Assembly (NCBI RefSeq): GCF_014297465.1
Contig: NZ_JACORT010000004.1
Coordinates: 310,001-374,000 of the forward strand
Direction: 5' to 3'
DNA length: 64,000 bases
From: Ramlibacter cellulosilyticus
GTDB lineage: Bacteria; Pseudomonadota; Gammaproteobacteria; Burkholderiales; Burkholderiaceae_C
Shown: positions 55,574 to 64,000 of the stretch, piece after piece
How positions within the stretch are numbered: position 1 is the first letter of the stretch
Layout of the letters: each line of letters starts with the position of its first letter
Notes under the pieces: model-generated
Seen by the model: only the letters and a program-made list of their open reading frames with translations
Databases searched by the model: none
Told to the model about the DNA's origin: nothing
Program-made: the position numbers and the translations under genes

Positions 55574-57067
55574 TCAGGCCCGCACGCGCGCCTTCAGCAC
55601 CTTCTTGTCGGTCTTGTTGACGCTCGTCTTGGGCAGCGCCTCCAGCGCCTCGATGCGCGCCGGCACCTTGTAGCGCGCGAGCCGCTCCGCGCAGAAGGCC
55701 TTCAGCGCCTCTTCGTCGAACGCGCGTTCCGGCCGCAGCACCACGAAGGCGCGCAGGATCTCGCCGCGGTACGCATCGGGCTGGCCCACCACCGCCGCTT
55801 CCGCGACGTCGGGATGCGTGAACAGTACTTCCTCCACCTCGCGCGGGTACACGTTGTAGCCGCCGACGATCACGAGGTCCTTCTTGCGGTCGCGGATGTA
55901 CAGGTAGCCGTCGGCGTCGAACTCGCCGATGTCGCCGGTGTAGAGCCAGCCGTCGCGCAACGCCTCCGCCGTTTCCGCTGGCAAATTCAGGTAGCCGCGC
56001 ATCAGCTGCGGGCCGCGGGCACGGATCTCCCCGCGTTCGCCGGCCGGCAGCACGCGCGTGCCCTCTTCCAGGTCCACGACCTGCAACTCGGTGTCCGCCA
56101 CCGCGACGCCCACCGAGCCCACTTTCACCGGACCGCGGGCCGGGTTGAAGCTCAGCACCGGCCCGGCTTCCGTCTGGCCGTAGCCTTCGTAGATGGGCGC
56201 GCCGGTGGCCGACTGCCACCGTTCCAGCGTTTCCCGCGACAACGCCGCCGAACCGGAGTAGCACGTGTGCACGCGCGACCAGTCCGTGTGCGCGAAGGCC
56301 GCGTGCTGCATCAGCCCGGTGAAGATCGTCGGGCTGCCGGGGAAGATCGTGATGCGCTCGCGCACGATGGCTTCCAGCAGGCGTTCCGGGTGGTAGCCGG
56401 GCTGCACCACCAGCGTGCTGCCCGAATGGCCGCACAGGAAGAGGCCCATCGCCATGGCATAGGAATGGAACAGCGGCATCACGCACAGCACGCGCTCGCC
56501 GCCGGGCGCGACGGGCAGCAGGCTGTCGCGCTGCGCGACGTTGGTGGCGAGGGCACGGTGCGTGAGGATCACGCCCTTGGGGAAGCCGGACGATCCCCCG
56601 GTGTACTGCAGCAGGCCTTCGCCGTCCGGATCGGGAAGCAGCAGGGCTTCGTCATCCTGGGCGAGCCAGGCCGGGAAGCGGGCCGCGAGTTCCGAAGCAC
56701 GCAGCAGCGTGCAGTCGCCCAGTACCGGCTGCACGCGTTCGACGAGCGCGTCGTCGACCACGAGCAGGCGCGGTGCAGCGTCGCGCAGCATGTACTCCAG
56801 CTCGCGCGCGGTGTAGAGCGGGTTCAGCGGGACGAGCTGTGCGCCTGCCGCCGCAGCGGCATAGGGGGTCGCACACGCAAGCAGCGAGTTGGGCAACAGC
56901 GTCGCGATGCGTCCGCCGCCGGAGCCCAGATACCGCGCCAGCCCGACGACGATGCGGCGCAAGTCCGCGTAGGTCCACGTGGTGTCACCGAACACCACCG
57001 CCGCATGCCGCGGGAACTCCCCCGCGGTCGCCTCCAGCATCGCCACGATGCTGGCGTGCGCCCTCAT
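55574..57067 (-). CDS. AMP-dependent acyl/aryl-CoA ligase
   Basis: 497 residues, ANL superfamily. The P-loop is the variant YTGGSSGFPKG; GYGQTEAGP, TGDIGEFDADGYLYI and IRDRKKDLV, and a C-terminal Lys region (PKTSVNKTDKKVLKA) are present. The start overlaps the thiolase stop (ATGA). It is the last gene of the 2-aminobenzoyl-CoA-type operon. It could activate 2-aminobenzoate directly, serving anthranilate from outside the IorAB route, or a fatty acid intermediate. Confidence 0.9.
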   Translation of the reverse strand: MRAHASIVAMLEATAGEFPRHAAVVFGDTTWTYADLRRIVVGLARYLGSGGGRIATLLPNSLLACATPYAAAAAGAQLVPLNPLYTARELEYMLRDAAPRLLVVDDALVERVQPVLGDCTLLRASELAARFPAWLAQDDEALLLPDPDGEGLLQYTGGSSGFPKGVILTHRALATNVAQRDSLLPVAPGGERVLCVMPLFHSYAMAMGLFLCGHSGSTLVVQPGYHPERLLEAIVRERITIFPGSPTIFTGLMQHAAFAHTDWSRVHTCYSGSAALSRETLERWQSATGAPIYEGYGQTEAGPVLSFNPARGPVKVGSVGVAVADTELQVVDLEEGTRVLPAGERGEIRARGPQLMRGYLNLPAETAEALRDGWLYTGDIGEFDADGYLYIRDRKKDLVIVGGYNVYPREVEEVLFTHPDVAEAAVVGQPDAYRGEILRAFVVLRPERAFDEEALKAFCAERLARYKVPARIEALEALPKTSVNKTDKKVLKARVRA

Positions 57068-58269
57068 CGCGCGCCGTCCACCTTCACGACGACGCTCATC
57101 GCCGTGTCGCCGGCGGCGCAGCCGGTGAAGAGGCCGATGCCGCCGCCGTCCTGCACCATCTCCTCGACCAGCTCGATCACGCTGCGCAGGCCGGTCGGGC
57201 CTTGCGGGTGACCCCACACCAGCGAGCAACCGTACCGGTTGATGCGGTCGAGGGCGAAGCCCATCTCGCGCGACAGCACGATGTCGTTCACGACGAAGGG
57301 GTTGTGCGTCTTGACGTGCGTGACCTGCCTCGCGTCCACGCCCGCCTGCTGCAGCGCGGCGCGTGCGGCGGGCACGGGCGCGAGAGGCATGTGCGCCTTC
57401 TCCACGCGCGCCTGCCCGAAGGCGAGCAGCTCGATGGAAATCTCCGGCCGCATCGACAGCGCCTTCGCCTGCTCGCGCGAGCCAACGAACATCGCCGCGT
57501 GGCCGTCGGCGGGATGGGTCTGGCCGCCGTAGGTGATCGTGCCGCCGGGCAGCACCGGCTCCAGCTTCGCGAGGCCTTCGCGCGTCGTCGCGTGCACGCC
57601 CTCGTCGCCGGCAAGCAGCGCGACGGTCTTGCGCAGACGCGCATCCGGTACCTCGAACGGCAACCGCATGTAGCGGCGCTGGAAGGCGTGGTCGTCGGCC
57701 AGCGCATCCCGGTACTGCGCGTAGCGCAGCAGCGTGACTTCGTTCTGCTCGGAGGTGCTGATCCCGTGCTTCTTCGCCGCGTTCTCGCCGGTCTGCACCA
57801 TCGCCACTTTCGCGAAGGGGTCCTCGCGGAAGTTGTCCAGCACCCAGTTCTCGCTGCGGCCGCTGCCGCCCGGGCCTTGCGGGTCGGGGTAGTACAGCTG
57901 CGGGCCGTTGCTCACGCGGTCGGCGGTGAGGACGAAAGCGCAGGATGCACGCCCTGCATTCACTTCATCGGCCGCCATCGCGAGGCAGCGAACCGACGTC
58001 GCGCAGGCCTGGGCCACCGACGGACCGCCCACGCCTTCGAAGCCGATGAGGCCCATGGCCCAGGGCAGGCCGTAGAAGGAGCCTTGCTGCGGGACGGTGA
58101 GGCCGAGGATGCCGTAGTCGATCGGTGCCTGCCGGAGCCCGCGCGCCGCGATTTCGCGGCGGCTGTTCCAGGCGGCGAATTCGAGGCTGTGCAGGTGCGC
58201 CAGGGAGCCCTGCCAGCGGGCGAAGGGGGTCGACCAGTACTGGCCGTAGGGGATGAATGCGGAAGACAT
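57064..58269 (-). CDS. Thiolase (beta-ketothiolase type)
   Basis: 401 residues with intact thiolase residues: nucleophile Cys89 in QACATSVRC, His in KTHNPFVVND, the GHP motif in WGHPQGPTG, and Cys in TGCAAGD. It cleaves a 3-ketoacyl-CoA with CoA. In this operon it would finish beta-oxidation after ring reduction and opening. Unlike the protein at 41272-42444, it keeps all catalytic residues. Confidence 0.92.
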   Translation of the reverse strand: MSSAFIPYGQYWSTPFARWQGSLAHLHSLEFAAWNSRREIAARGLRQAPIDYGILGLTVPQQGSFYGLPWAMGLIGFEGVGGPSVAQACATSVRCLAMAADEVNAGRASCAFVLTADRVSNGPQLYYPDPQGPGGSGRSENWVLDNFREDPFAKVAMVQTGENAAKKHGISTSEQNEVTLLRYAQYRDALADDHAFQRRYMRLPFEVPDARLRKTVALLAGDEGVHATTREGLAKLEPVLPGGTITYGGQTHPADGHAAMFVGSREQAKALSMRPEISIELLAFGQARVEKAHMPLAPVPAARAALQQAGVDARQVTHVKTHNPFVVNDIVLSREMGFALDRINRYGCSLVWGHPQGPTGLRSVIELVEEMVQDGGGIGLFTGCAAGDTAMSVVVKVDGAR

Positions 58270-58294
58270 GGTGTCGTGCGTGCCCCCACCCCGG

Positions 58295-58315
58295 CCCTCC
58301 CCCGGAGGGGGAGGG
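58295..58315. repeat. Perfect 9+3+9 palindrome, CCCTCCCCC-GGA-GGGGGAGGG
   Basis: Second copy of the hairpin family seen at 20410-20430, again preceded by CACCCC and located in a short gap (59 nt) inside an operon. The two copies differ by a compensated base pair, which supports a hairpin function. Confidence 0.85.
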
Positions 58316-58328
58316 AGAGGGAACAAGG

Positions 58329-59510
58329 TCAGAAGGCGGCGATGCCGGTCTGGGCGCGGCCCAGGATCAGCGCGTGGATGTCGTGCGTGCCTTCGTAGGT
58401 GTTCACGACTTCCAGGTTCACCAGGTGGCGCGCGACGCCGAACTCGTCGCTGATGCCGTTGCCGCCCATCATGTCGCGGGCGAGGCGCGCGATGTCCAGC
58501 GCCTTGCCGCAGGAGTTGCGCTTCATGATCGAGGTGATCTCCACCGAAGCCGTGCCCTCGTCCTTCATGCGGCCCAGGCGCAGGCAGCCCTGCAGGCCCA
58601 GCGTGATCTCGGTCTGCATGTCGGCCAGCTTCTTCTGCACCAGCTGGTTGGCGGCGAGCGGCTTGCCGAACTGCTTGCGGTCCACGACGTACTGGCGCGC
58701 GCGGTGCCAGCAGTCTTCCGCGGCACCCAGGGCGCCCCACGCGATGCCGTAGCGGGCGGAGTTCAGGCAGGTGAACGGACCCTTCAGGCCGCGCACCTCG
58801 GGGAAGGCGTTCTCCTCGGGGCAGAACACTTCGTCCATCACGATCTCGCCGGTGATGGAGGCGCGCAGGCCCACCTTGCCGCTGATCTTCGGCGCGCTGA
58901 GGCCTTTCCAGCCCTTCTCCAGCACGAAGCCGCGGATCGAACCGGCGTCGTCCTTGGCCCAGACCACGAACACGTCGGCGATCGGCGAGTTGGTGATCCA
59001 CATCTTGGAGCCGGTGAGCTTGTAGCCGCCGTCGACCTTGCGGGCGCGGGTGATCATGCTCGCCGGATCGGAGCCGTGGTTCGGCTCGGTCAGGCCGAAG
59101 CAGCCGATCCACTCGCCGGTGGCCAGCTTGGGCAGGTACTTCTGCTTGGTCTGCTCGTTGGCGAACTCGTTGATCGGCACCATCACCAGCGAGGACTGGA
59201 CCGACATCATCGAGCGGTAGCCGGAGTCGACGCGCTCGACTTCGCGCGCGACCAGGCCGTAGCAGACGTAGTTGAGGCCGGCGCCGCCGTACTGCTCGGG
59301 GATCGTGGCGCCGAGCAGGCCCAGCGAGCCCATCTCGCGGAAGATGGCCGGGTCCGTGCTCTCGTGACGGAAGGCTTCCAGCACGCGCGTGGCCAGCTTG
59401 TCCTGGCAATACGCGCGGGCGGCGTCGCGCACGGCGCGCTCGTCTTCGGTGATCTGCTGGTCCAGCAGGAGGGGGTCGTCCCAGTGGAACGAGGCTTTGG
59501 CAGCGGCCAT
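58329..59510 (-). CDS. gcdH: Glutaryl-CoA dehydrogenase
   Basis: 393 residues, typical length. Signature stretches are [50 protein letters not shown] and the catalytic Glu in [16 protein letters not shown]. It oxidises and decarboxylates glutaryl-CoA to crotonyl-CoA with FAD. Aromatic and 2-aminobenzoyl-CoA degradation routes often end at glutaryl-CoA, which fits the operon. Confidence 0.95.
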   Translation of the reverse strand: MAAAKASFHWDDPLLLDQQITEDERAVRDAARAYCQDKLATRVLEAFRHESTDPAIFREMGSLGLLGATIPEQYGGAGLNYVCYGLVAREVERVDSGYRSMMSVQSSLVMVPINEFANEQTKQKYLPKLATGEWIGCFGLTEPNHGSDPASMITRARKVDGGYKLTGSKMWITNSPIADVFVVWAKDDAGSIRGFVLEKGWKGLSAPKISGKVGLRASITGEIVMDEVFCPEENAFPEVRGLKGPFTCLNSARYGIAWGALGAAEDCWHRARQYVVDRKQFGKPLAANQLVQKKLADMQTEITLGLQGCLRLGRMKDEGTASVEITSIMKRNSCGKALDIARLARDMMGGNGISDEFGVARHLVNLEVVNTYEGTHDIHALILGRAQTGIAAF

Positions 59511-59535
59511 GGCAACTCCAGGAGTTCTGTCTAGG

Positions 59536-59946
59536 TCAGGCGGGAAGAACCGCAGTGCATTCGATTTCGACCTTGGCGCGGTCCTCGATCAAGGCCTTCA
59601 CCTCCACCGCCGTCATCGCGATGGTGTAGCTGCCGATGATCTCGCGGAACGCCTGCCCGACCTCGCGGCCGGCGGCCAGGTATTCGCGCTTGTCGGTCAC
59701 GTACCAGGTCATCCGGACGATATTCTCGCCCGTCCCGCCGGCGGCCTTCAGCACGTCGGCGACATTCTGCAGCGCCTGGCGCGCCTGGGCGCCGAAATCG
59801 TCGCTGTGGAAGCGCTGGTCGCCGTCCCAGCCGATCATGCCGGCGATGAACAGCTGGCGGCCCTGCGCCACCACGCCGTTGGCATAGCCCTTGGGGCGGG
59901 CCCAGCCTTCCGGCAGGACGGCCTGCGGCTTCGTGTTCTGGTTCAT
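59536..59946 (-). CDS. Rid (YjgF/YER057c/UK114) family protein
   Basis: 136 residues, single Rid domain ([42 protein letters not shown]). The Arg that archetypal RidA uses for enamine/imine hydrolysis (PxR context) appears to be Met here (AMTAVEV), so it belongs to another Rid subgroup. Similar genes occur in 2-aminobenzoate operons, where an amino-cyclohexene intermediate must lose ammonia; a role in that hydrolysis is possible. ATGA overlap with the acyl-CoA dehydrogenase gene. Confidence 0.88.
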   Translation of the reverse strand: MNQNTKPQAVLPEGWARPKGYANGVVAQGRQLFIAGMIGWDGDQRFHSDDFGAQARQALQNVADVLKAAGGTGENIVRMTWYVTDKREYLAAGREVGQAFREIIGSYTIAMTAVEVKALIEDRAKVEIECTAVLPA

Positions 59947-61103
59947 TCCTTCAACTCCTTGAGCAGTTCGCGCGCGATGATCAGCTGCTGCACCTCGGTG
60001 GCACCCTCGTAGATGCGCAGGCTGCGGATTTCCCGGTAAAGCTGTTCGACGGTCTCGCCGCTCTTGACGCCCAGGCCGCCGAACATCTGCACGGCGGCGT
60101 CGATCACCTGCTGCGCGCCTTCGGTGGCGGCCATCTTGGCCATCGCGGCTTCCTTGGTGACGGTGGCGCCTTCGTCGCGCATCCAGGCGGCGCGGTAGAC
60201 CAGCAGCGCGGCGCTGTCGATGGTGGTCGCCATCTGCGCGAGCTTGGCCTGCGTGAGCTGGAAGTCGGCCAGCGTGCCGTTGAACATCTTGCGGCTGGTG
60301 GCGCGCTGCAGCGCTTCGTCCAGCGCCCGGCGGGCGAAGCCCAGGGCCGCCGCGGCGACGGAGGTGCGGAACACGTCCAGCGTGCGCATCGCCACCTTGA
60401 AGCCTTCGCCGGCGGCGCCGATGCGGTTCGAAAGCGGGACGCGGCAGTTGGTGAACTTCAGCCGTGCCAGCGGGTGCGGCGCGATGACTTCGATGCGCTC
60501 GGCGATCTCGAAGCCGGGCGTTCCCGCCTCGACGATGAAGGCGGAGATGCCGCGCGCGCCGGGCGCTTCGCCCGTGCGGCAGAAGACGACGTAGAAGTCC
60601 GCGATGCCACCGTTGGAGATCCAGGTCTTCTCGCCGTCCAGGATGGCGTGATCGCCTTCGACGCGTGCTGCGCACTGCATGCCCGCGACGTCCGACCCCG
60701 CGTCGGGCTCGGACAGCGCGAAGGCGGCGATCGCCTCGCCACGCGCCACGCGCGGCAGCCACTTTTCCTTCTGTTCGTTCGTGCCCTGCAGGCTGATCGC
60801 GCCGGAGCCCAGCCCCTGCATCGCGAAGGCGAAATCGGCCAGGCCGTTGTGGTACGCCAGGGTCTCGCGGATCAGGCAGATCGCCCGCGTGTCGATGGTC
60901 TCCTGCTCGCCCCAGGCGCCGCCGATCGCGTTGCGCAGCCAGCCGGCGCCGCCCAGCGTGCGCACGAGCGTGCGGCAGGCGGCGTCGACATCGGGGCCGT
61001 GGATGTGGGCGACGTGTTCGCGCGCCCAGGTGTCCAGCTCGGAAGCCAGGATGCCGTGCCGCTCCTCGAGGAAGGGCCAGTCCAGGTGCTGCAGCTCGCG
61101 CAT
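59943..61103 (-). CDS. Acyl-CoA dehydrogenase
   Basis: 386 residues. FAD/substrate motifs [15 protein letters not shown] and [16 protein letters not shown], and the catalytic Glu in [19 protein letters not shown]. It introduces a 2,3-double bond into an acyl-CoA and passes electrons to ETF. Located between the crotonase and Rid genes, it probably acts on a ring or ring-opened acyl-CoA of the 2-aminobenzoyl-CoA route. Confidence 0.93.
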   Translation of the reverse strand: MRELQHLDWPFLEERHGILASELDTWAREHVAHIHGPDVDAACRTLVRTLGGAGWLRNAIGGAWGEQETIDTRAICLIRETLAYHNGLADFAFAMQGLGSGAISLQGTNEQKEKWLPRVARGEAIAAFALSEPDAGSDVAGMQCAARVEGDHAILDGEKTWISNGGIADFYVVFCRTGEAPGARGISAFIVEAGTPGFEIAERIEVIAPHPLARLKFTNCRVPLSNRIGAAGEGFKVAMRTLDVFRTSVAAAALGFARRALDEALQRATSRKMFNGTLADFQLTQAKLAQMATTIDSAALLVYRAAWMRDEGATVTKEAAMAKMAATEGAQQVIDAAVQMFGGLGVKSGETVEQLYREIRSLRIYEGATEVQQLIIARELLKELKE

Positions 61104-61104
61104 C

Positions 61105-61965
61105 TCAGTCTCCCTGGAAGCGAGGCTTCTGCTTCGCGACGAAAGCTTCGTACGCCCGCGTGAAGTCCTGCGTCAGCATGCAGATCGCCTGGGCCTGCGC
61201 CTCGGACTCGATCGCCTGCTCGATGGTCATGGCCCATTCCTGGTGCAGCATCGTCTTGGTGATGCCGTTGGCGAAGGTGGGGCCTTCCACCAGCTGGCGC
61301 GCCAGCGACTGCGCGTCTTCCAGCAGCGCCTCCGGCGTGCACAGGCGGTTGAAGAAGCCCCAGCGCTCGCCCTCTTCGCCACCCAGCGCACGGCCGGTGT
61401 ACAGCAGCTCGCTGGCGCGGCCCTGGCCGATGATGCGCGGAAGCATGGCGCAGGCGCCCATGTCGCAGCCGGCGAGGCCCACGCGGTTGAACAGGAAGGC
61501 GGTCTTGCTGCGGGCGGTGCCGTAGCGGATGTCCGAAGCCATGGCGACGATCGCGCCGGCGCCGGCGCAGACGCCGTCGATGGCGGCCACGATGGGCTGC
61601 GGGCAGGCGCGCATGGTCTTCACCAGGTCGCCCGTCATGCGGGTGAACATCAGGAGTTCCGGCGCCTTCAGCTTCACCAGCGGGCCGATGATCTCGTGGA
61701 CGTCGCCGCCCGAGCAGAAGTTGCCGCCCGCGCCGGTGACCACCACCGCGTGCACGTCGGTCGCGTATTTCAGCTGCCCGAACAGGTCCCGCAGTTCCGC
61801 GTAGGAGTCGAAGGTGAGCGGATTCTTGCGCTCGGGACGGTTCAGCGTCACGGTGGCGACGCCCTCCTTCACCTCCCAGAGGAAGTGCTCGGCGCGGTAG
61901 CCGGCGAGCTGCCGGCGGTTGCCGGCGACGAGCGCCGGGTCGACACGTTCAGTTGAATCGCTCAA
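61105..61965 (-). CDS. Enoyl-CoA hydratase/isomerase (crotonase family)
   Basis: 286 residues from a TTG start at 61965 with AGGAG 7 nt upstream, overlapping the flavoprotein gene by 17 bases. Crotonase motifs include [11 protein letters not shown] (oxyanion hole) and [22 protein letters not shown]. The region that usually holds the second catalytic Glu reads [13 protein letters not shown], so hydration chemistry may differ; ring hydrolase or isomerase activity is possible. The next dehydrogenase gene starts 1 nt after its stop. Confidence 0.88.
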   Translation of the reverse strand: MSDSTERVDPALVAGNRRQLAGYRAEHFLWEVKEGVATVTLNRPERKNPLTFDSYAELRDLFGQLKYATDVHAVVVTGAGGNFCSGGDVHEIIGPLVKLKAPELLMFTRMTGDLVKTMRACPQPIVAAIDGVCAGAGAIVAMASDIRYGTARSKTAFLFNRVGLAGCDMGACAMLPRIIGQGRASELLYTGRALGGEEGERWGFFNRLCTPEALLEDAQSLARQLVEGPTFANGITKTMLHQEWAMTIEQAIESEAQAQAICMLTQDFTRAYEAFVAKQKPRFQGD

Positions 61966-64000
61966 TCTTCGTCTCCTGTTGTTGTGCCATCGCGCGCTCA
62001 CGCTCGAGGTTGCGCTCCAGCTGCTGCTTGCCGGACAGGTACTGCTTGGGCCAGCCCACGTCGTGGTAGCCGATCTTCGCCGCTTCCAGCAGCGCCCAGG
62101 CCGGGTTGGCCAGGTGCGGCCGTGCGACGGCGCAGAGGTCGGCGCGCCCCGCCGCGATGATGCTGTTGACGTGGTCCGCTTCGGAGATCGCCCCCACCGC
62201 CATGGTGGCAATGCCGGCCTCGTTGCGCACGCGGTCGGCGAACGGCGTCTGGTACATCCGGCCGTAGACCGGCTTCTGCTTCTTGCTCACCTGGCCGGAG
62301 GAGCAGTCGATCAGGTCGGCGCCCGCTTGCTTGAAGGCGCGCGCGATCGCCACCGCGTCGTCCGGGGTGATGCCGCCGTCCACCCAGTCGTGCGCGGAAA
62401 TGCGCACCGACATCGGCTTGTCGGCCGGCCACGCGGCACGCATGGCGCGGAAGACTTCCAGCGGGTAGCGCAGGCGGTTCTCGAGCGAGCCGCCGTATTC
62501 GTCCGTGCGCTGGTTCGTCAGCGGCGAGATGAAGGCGGACAGCAGGTAGCCGTGGGCGCAGTGCAGCTCCAGCCAGTCGAAGCCGGCTTCGGCGGCGTAG
62601 CGCGTGGAGCGGACGAAGTCTTCCTTCACGCGGTCCATGTCGGCGCGCGTCATGGGCTTCGCCCAGTCGCTCACGCCGTCGAGGTATTGCTGGGGCGACG
62701 CCGACAGCAGCGGCCAGTTGCCGGAAGGCAGCGGCAGGTCTTCCCCGCCTTCCCACGGCACGCGCGTGGAGCCCTTGGGGCCGGCGTGGCCGAGCTGCAT
62801 GGCGATCTTCGCGTCGGAGTTGCCGTGCACGAAGTCGACGATGCGCTTCCAGCCGGCGCGTTGCTGCTCGTTCCAGAGGCCGGGGCAGCCGGGGGTGATG
62901 CGGGCATCCGGGCTGGGACAGGTCATCTCCGCGACGACCATGCCCGCGCCGCCCATGGCGCGCGCGCCAAGGTGGACCAGGTGGTAGTCGGCCGGCATGC
63001 CGTCGGCGCAGGAGTACTGCGCCATGGGCGAGACCACCACGCGGTTCTTGAGCGTCACGCCGCGCAGCTGGAAGGGCGTGAACATGGGCGGGATCGGCTG
63101 CTGCACCGCCGTGCGGTGCACGCCGGCGCGCTCCGCGATCCAGTCCTCGTACTGCTCCACGTAGCCCTTGTCGCGCAGGCGCAGGTTCTCGTGGCTGATG
63201 CGCTGGCTGCGCGTGAGCAGCGAATAGGCGAACTGTTCCGGCGGCAGGTTGACGTAGCGGTCGACGTTCTCGAACCACTCGGTGGAGTTGCGCGCGGCGT
63301 TCTGGATCTTCAGCACCTCGATGCTGCGGACGTCCTCGTATTCCTGCAGTGCCTGCCTGAGGTCACCCGGATTGCGGCCGATGCAGCGCGCCAGCTCGAT
63401 GGAGTCCTCCAGCGCCAGCTTGGTGCCGGAGCCGACGGAGAAGTGCGCCGTGTGCGCGGCGTCGCCCATCAGCACCACCGGCGCGCGGCCGTTGTCGTGC
63501 ACCCAGGTCTTGCAGACGACGCGCGGGAACTTGATCCACTGCGCCGAGCCGCGCAGGTGCGACGCGTTGGACATCAGGCGGTTCCCGTCCAGGTGCTTCG
63601 CGAACAGCTTCTCGCAGAAGGCGATGGACTCCTCCTTCTCCATCTTGTCGATGCCGGCCTTCAGCCAGACCTCCTCCGGCGTCTCGACGATGAAGGTGGA
63701 GGTGTCGCCGTCGAACTGGTAGGCGTGCGCCTGGAACCAGCCGAAAGGCGTCTCCTCGAACGCGAAGGTGAAGGCGTCGAACTTCTTGTGCGTGCCCAGC
63801 CAGACGAAGCGGCACTTGCGCACGTCGATGTCCGGCTGGTAGCTGGCGGCGTACTTGGTGCGGATGCGGCTGTTCAGGCCGTCGCTGGCGATGATGAGGT
63901 CCGCGTCGGGATAGTCCTGGTCGCCCTGCACGTCGGTCTCGAACACCAGCTCCACGCCGAGTTCCTCGCAGCGGCGCTGCAGGATGTTGAGGAGGCGCTT
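61949..64000 (-). CDS. Bifunctional FAD monooxygenase / OYE-type reductase, 2-aminobenzoyl-CoA monooxygenase/reductase-like, 5' end outside the window
   Basis: The last 683 residues of a longer protein. The first about 300 visible residues are the C-terminal two thirds of an FAD aromatic hydroxylase ([15 protein letters not shown], and the GD motif [18 protein letters not shown]). From about residue 305 a complete old-yellow-enzyme domain follows ([50 protein letters not shown]). This exact fusion is the hallmark of 2-aminobenzoyl-CoA monooxygenase/reductase, which hydroxylates and then reduces the ring. Salicylyl-CoA 5-hydroxylase-like proteins are the near relatives. The downstream beta-oxidation genes and IorAB support the aminobenzoyl-CoA assignment. 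Confidence 0.9.
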   Translation of the reverse strand, partial: KRLLNILQRRCEELGVELVFETDVQGDQDYPDADLIIASDGLNSRIRTKYAASYQPDIDVRKCRFVWLGTHKKFDAFTFAFEETPFGWFQAHAYQFDGDTSTFIVETPEEVWLKAGIDKMEKEESIAFCEKLFAKHLDGNRLMSNASHLRGSAQWIKFPRVVCKTWVHDNGRAPVVLMGDAAHTAHFSVGSGTKLALEDSIELARCIGRNPGDLRQALQEYEDVRSIEVLKIQNAARNSTEWFENVDRYVNLPPEQFAYSLLTRSQRISHENLRLRDKGYVEQYEDWIAERAGVHRTAVQQPIPPMFTPFQLRGVTLKNRVVVSPMAQYSCADGMPADYHLVHLGARAMGGAGMVVAEMTCPSPDARITPGCPGLWNEQQRAGWKRIVDFVHGNSDAKIAMQLGHAGPKGSTRVPWEGGEDLPLPSGNWPLLSASPQQYLDGVSDWAKPMTRADMDRVKEDFVRSTRYAAEAGFDWLELHCAHGYLLSAFISPLTNQRTDEYGGSLENRLRYPLEVFRAMRAAWPADKPMSVRISAHDWVDGGITPDDAVAIARAFKQAGADLIDCSSGQVSKKQKPVYGRMYQTPFADRVRNEAGIATMAVGAISEADHVNSIIAAGRADLCAVARPHLANPAWALLEAAKIGYHDVGWPKQYLSGKQQLERNLERERAMAQQQETKIERFN
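61973..61977 (-). promoter_or_regulatory. Ribosome binding site deciding a TTG start
   Basis: AGGAG on the minus strand, 7 nt before TTG at 61965 and inside the 3' end of the flavoprotein gene. No ATG or GTG lies near in this frame, so TTG is the best start for the crotonase gene. Confidence 0.6.

Overview
The window reads as chromosomal DNA of a GC-rich betaproteobacterium of the Burkholderiales. A Comamonadaceae-type genome (Variovorax, Ramlibacter or similar) is the best guess, from the protein flavour, the gene content and the dense head-to-tail overlapping operons. Nearly every gene lies on the minus strand. The three plus-strand genes are all regulators that diverge from the operons they probably control. 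There is no RNA gene, CRISPR array, insertion sequence or integrase, and no gene-free stretch longer than about 160 bases. Genes are cut at both window ends: the 3' part of a giant repeat protein at base 1, and the 5' part of a flavoprotein at base 64000.

Region A (1-15010) is a five-gene, translationally coupled operon. In order of transcription it holds a GAF-domain membrane-fusion protein, a PqqD-like/M50 metalloprotease/adaptor fusion, a shortened SecA-like ATPase, a secreted HlyD-type adaptor, and a giant protein of more than 2877 residues. The giant protein has an N-terminal EPRLLFSAD (LEPR-XLL-type) tag, a beta-propeller section and long arrays of cadherin-like repeats. I know of no characterised export system with this gene set and suggest a dedicated exporter for the giant protein.

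Region B (15157-22679) is a methylmalonyl-CoA pathway operon: epimerase-like VOC protein, pccA, pccB, meaB and methylmalonyl-CoA mutase. A divergent GntR/FCD regulator follows. Region C (23315-26629) holds a DUF6064-type membrane protein, a small lipoprotein and a hybrid histidine kinase.

Region D (26708-50520) looks like one 21-gene operon reading from iorA down to a thioesterase, with every gap at most about 55 nt. It encodes a two-subunit 2-oxoacid:ferredoxin oxidoreductase, two Rieske dioxygenase alpha/beta pairs with one reductase, two CoA ligases, a thiolase-like protein without thiolase catalytic residues next to a DUF35-SDR fusion, an isatin-hydrolase-like cyclase, two SDRs, a thioesterase, and a branched-chain-type ABC importer with three binding proteins. 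A MarR gene diverges from it. Region E (51245-54973) is a four-gene operon (quinone reductase-like, alpha/beta hydrolase, 3-hydroxyacyl-CoA dehydrogenase, opine-dehydrogenase-like) with a second divergent MarR gene. Region F (55574-64000) holds a CoA ligase, a thiolase, glutaryl-CoA dehydrogenase, a Rid-family protein, a second acyl-CoA dehydrogenase, a crotonase and a bifunctional monooxygenase/reductase of the 2-aminobenzoyl-CoA type.

Taken together, D to F fit catabolism of indole-3-acetate or a related indole through an iad-like route. The proposed steps are ring oxidation to dioxindole-3-acetate, CoA activation, and retro-aldol cleavage to isatin and acetyl-CoA by the thiolase-like/DUF35 pair. 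Isatin would then be hydrolysed to isatinate, oxidised by IorAB to 2-aminobenzoyl-CoA, dearomatised by the region F flavoprotein, and finished by beta-oxidation through glutaryl-CoA. The family assignments are strong; the order of steps and the substrates are inference. A 17-base motif shared by the two MarR intergenic regions suggests common control of D and E.
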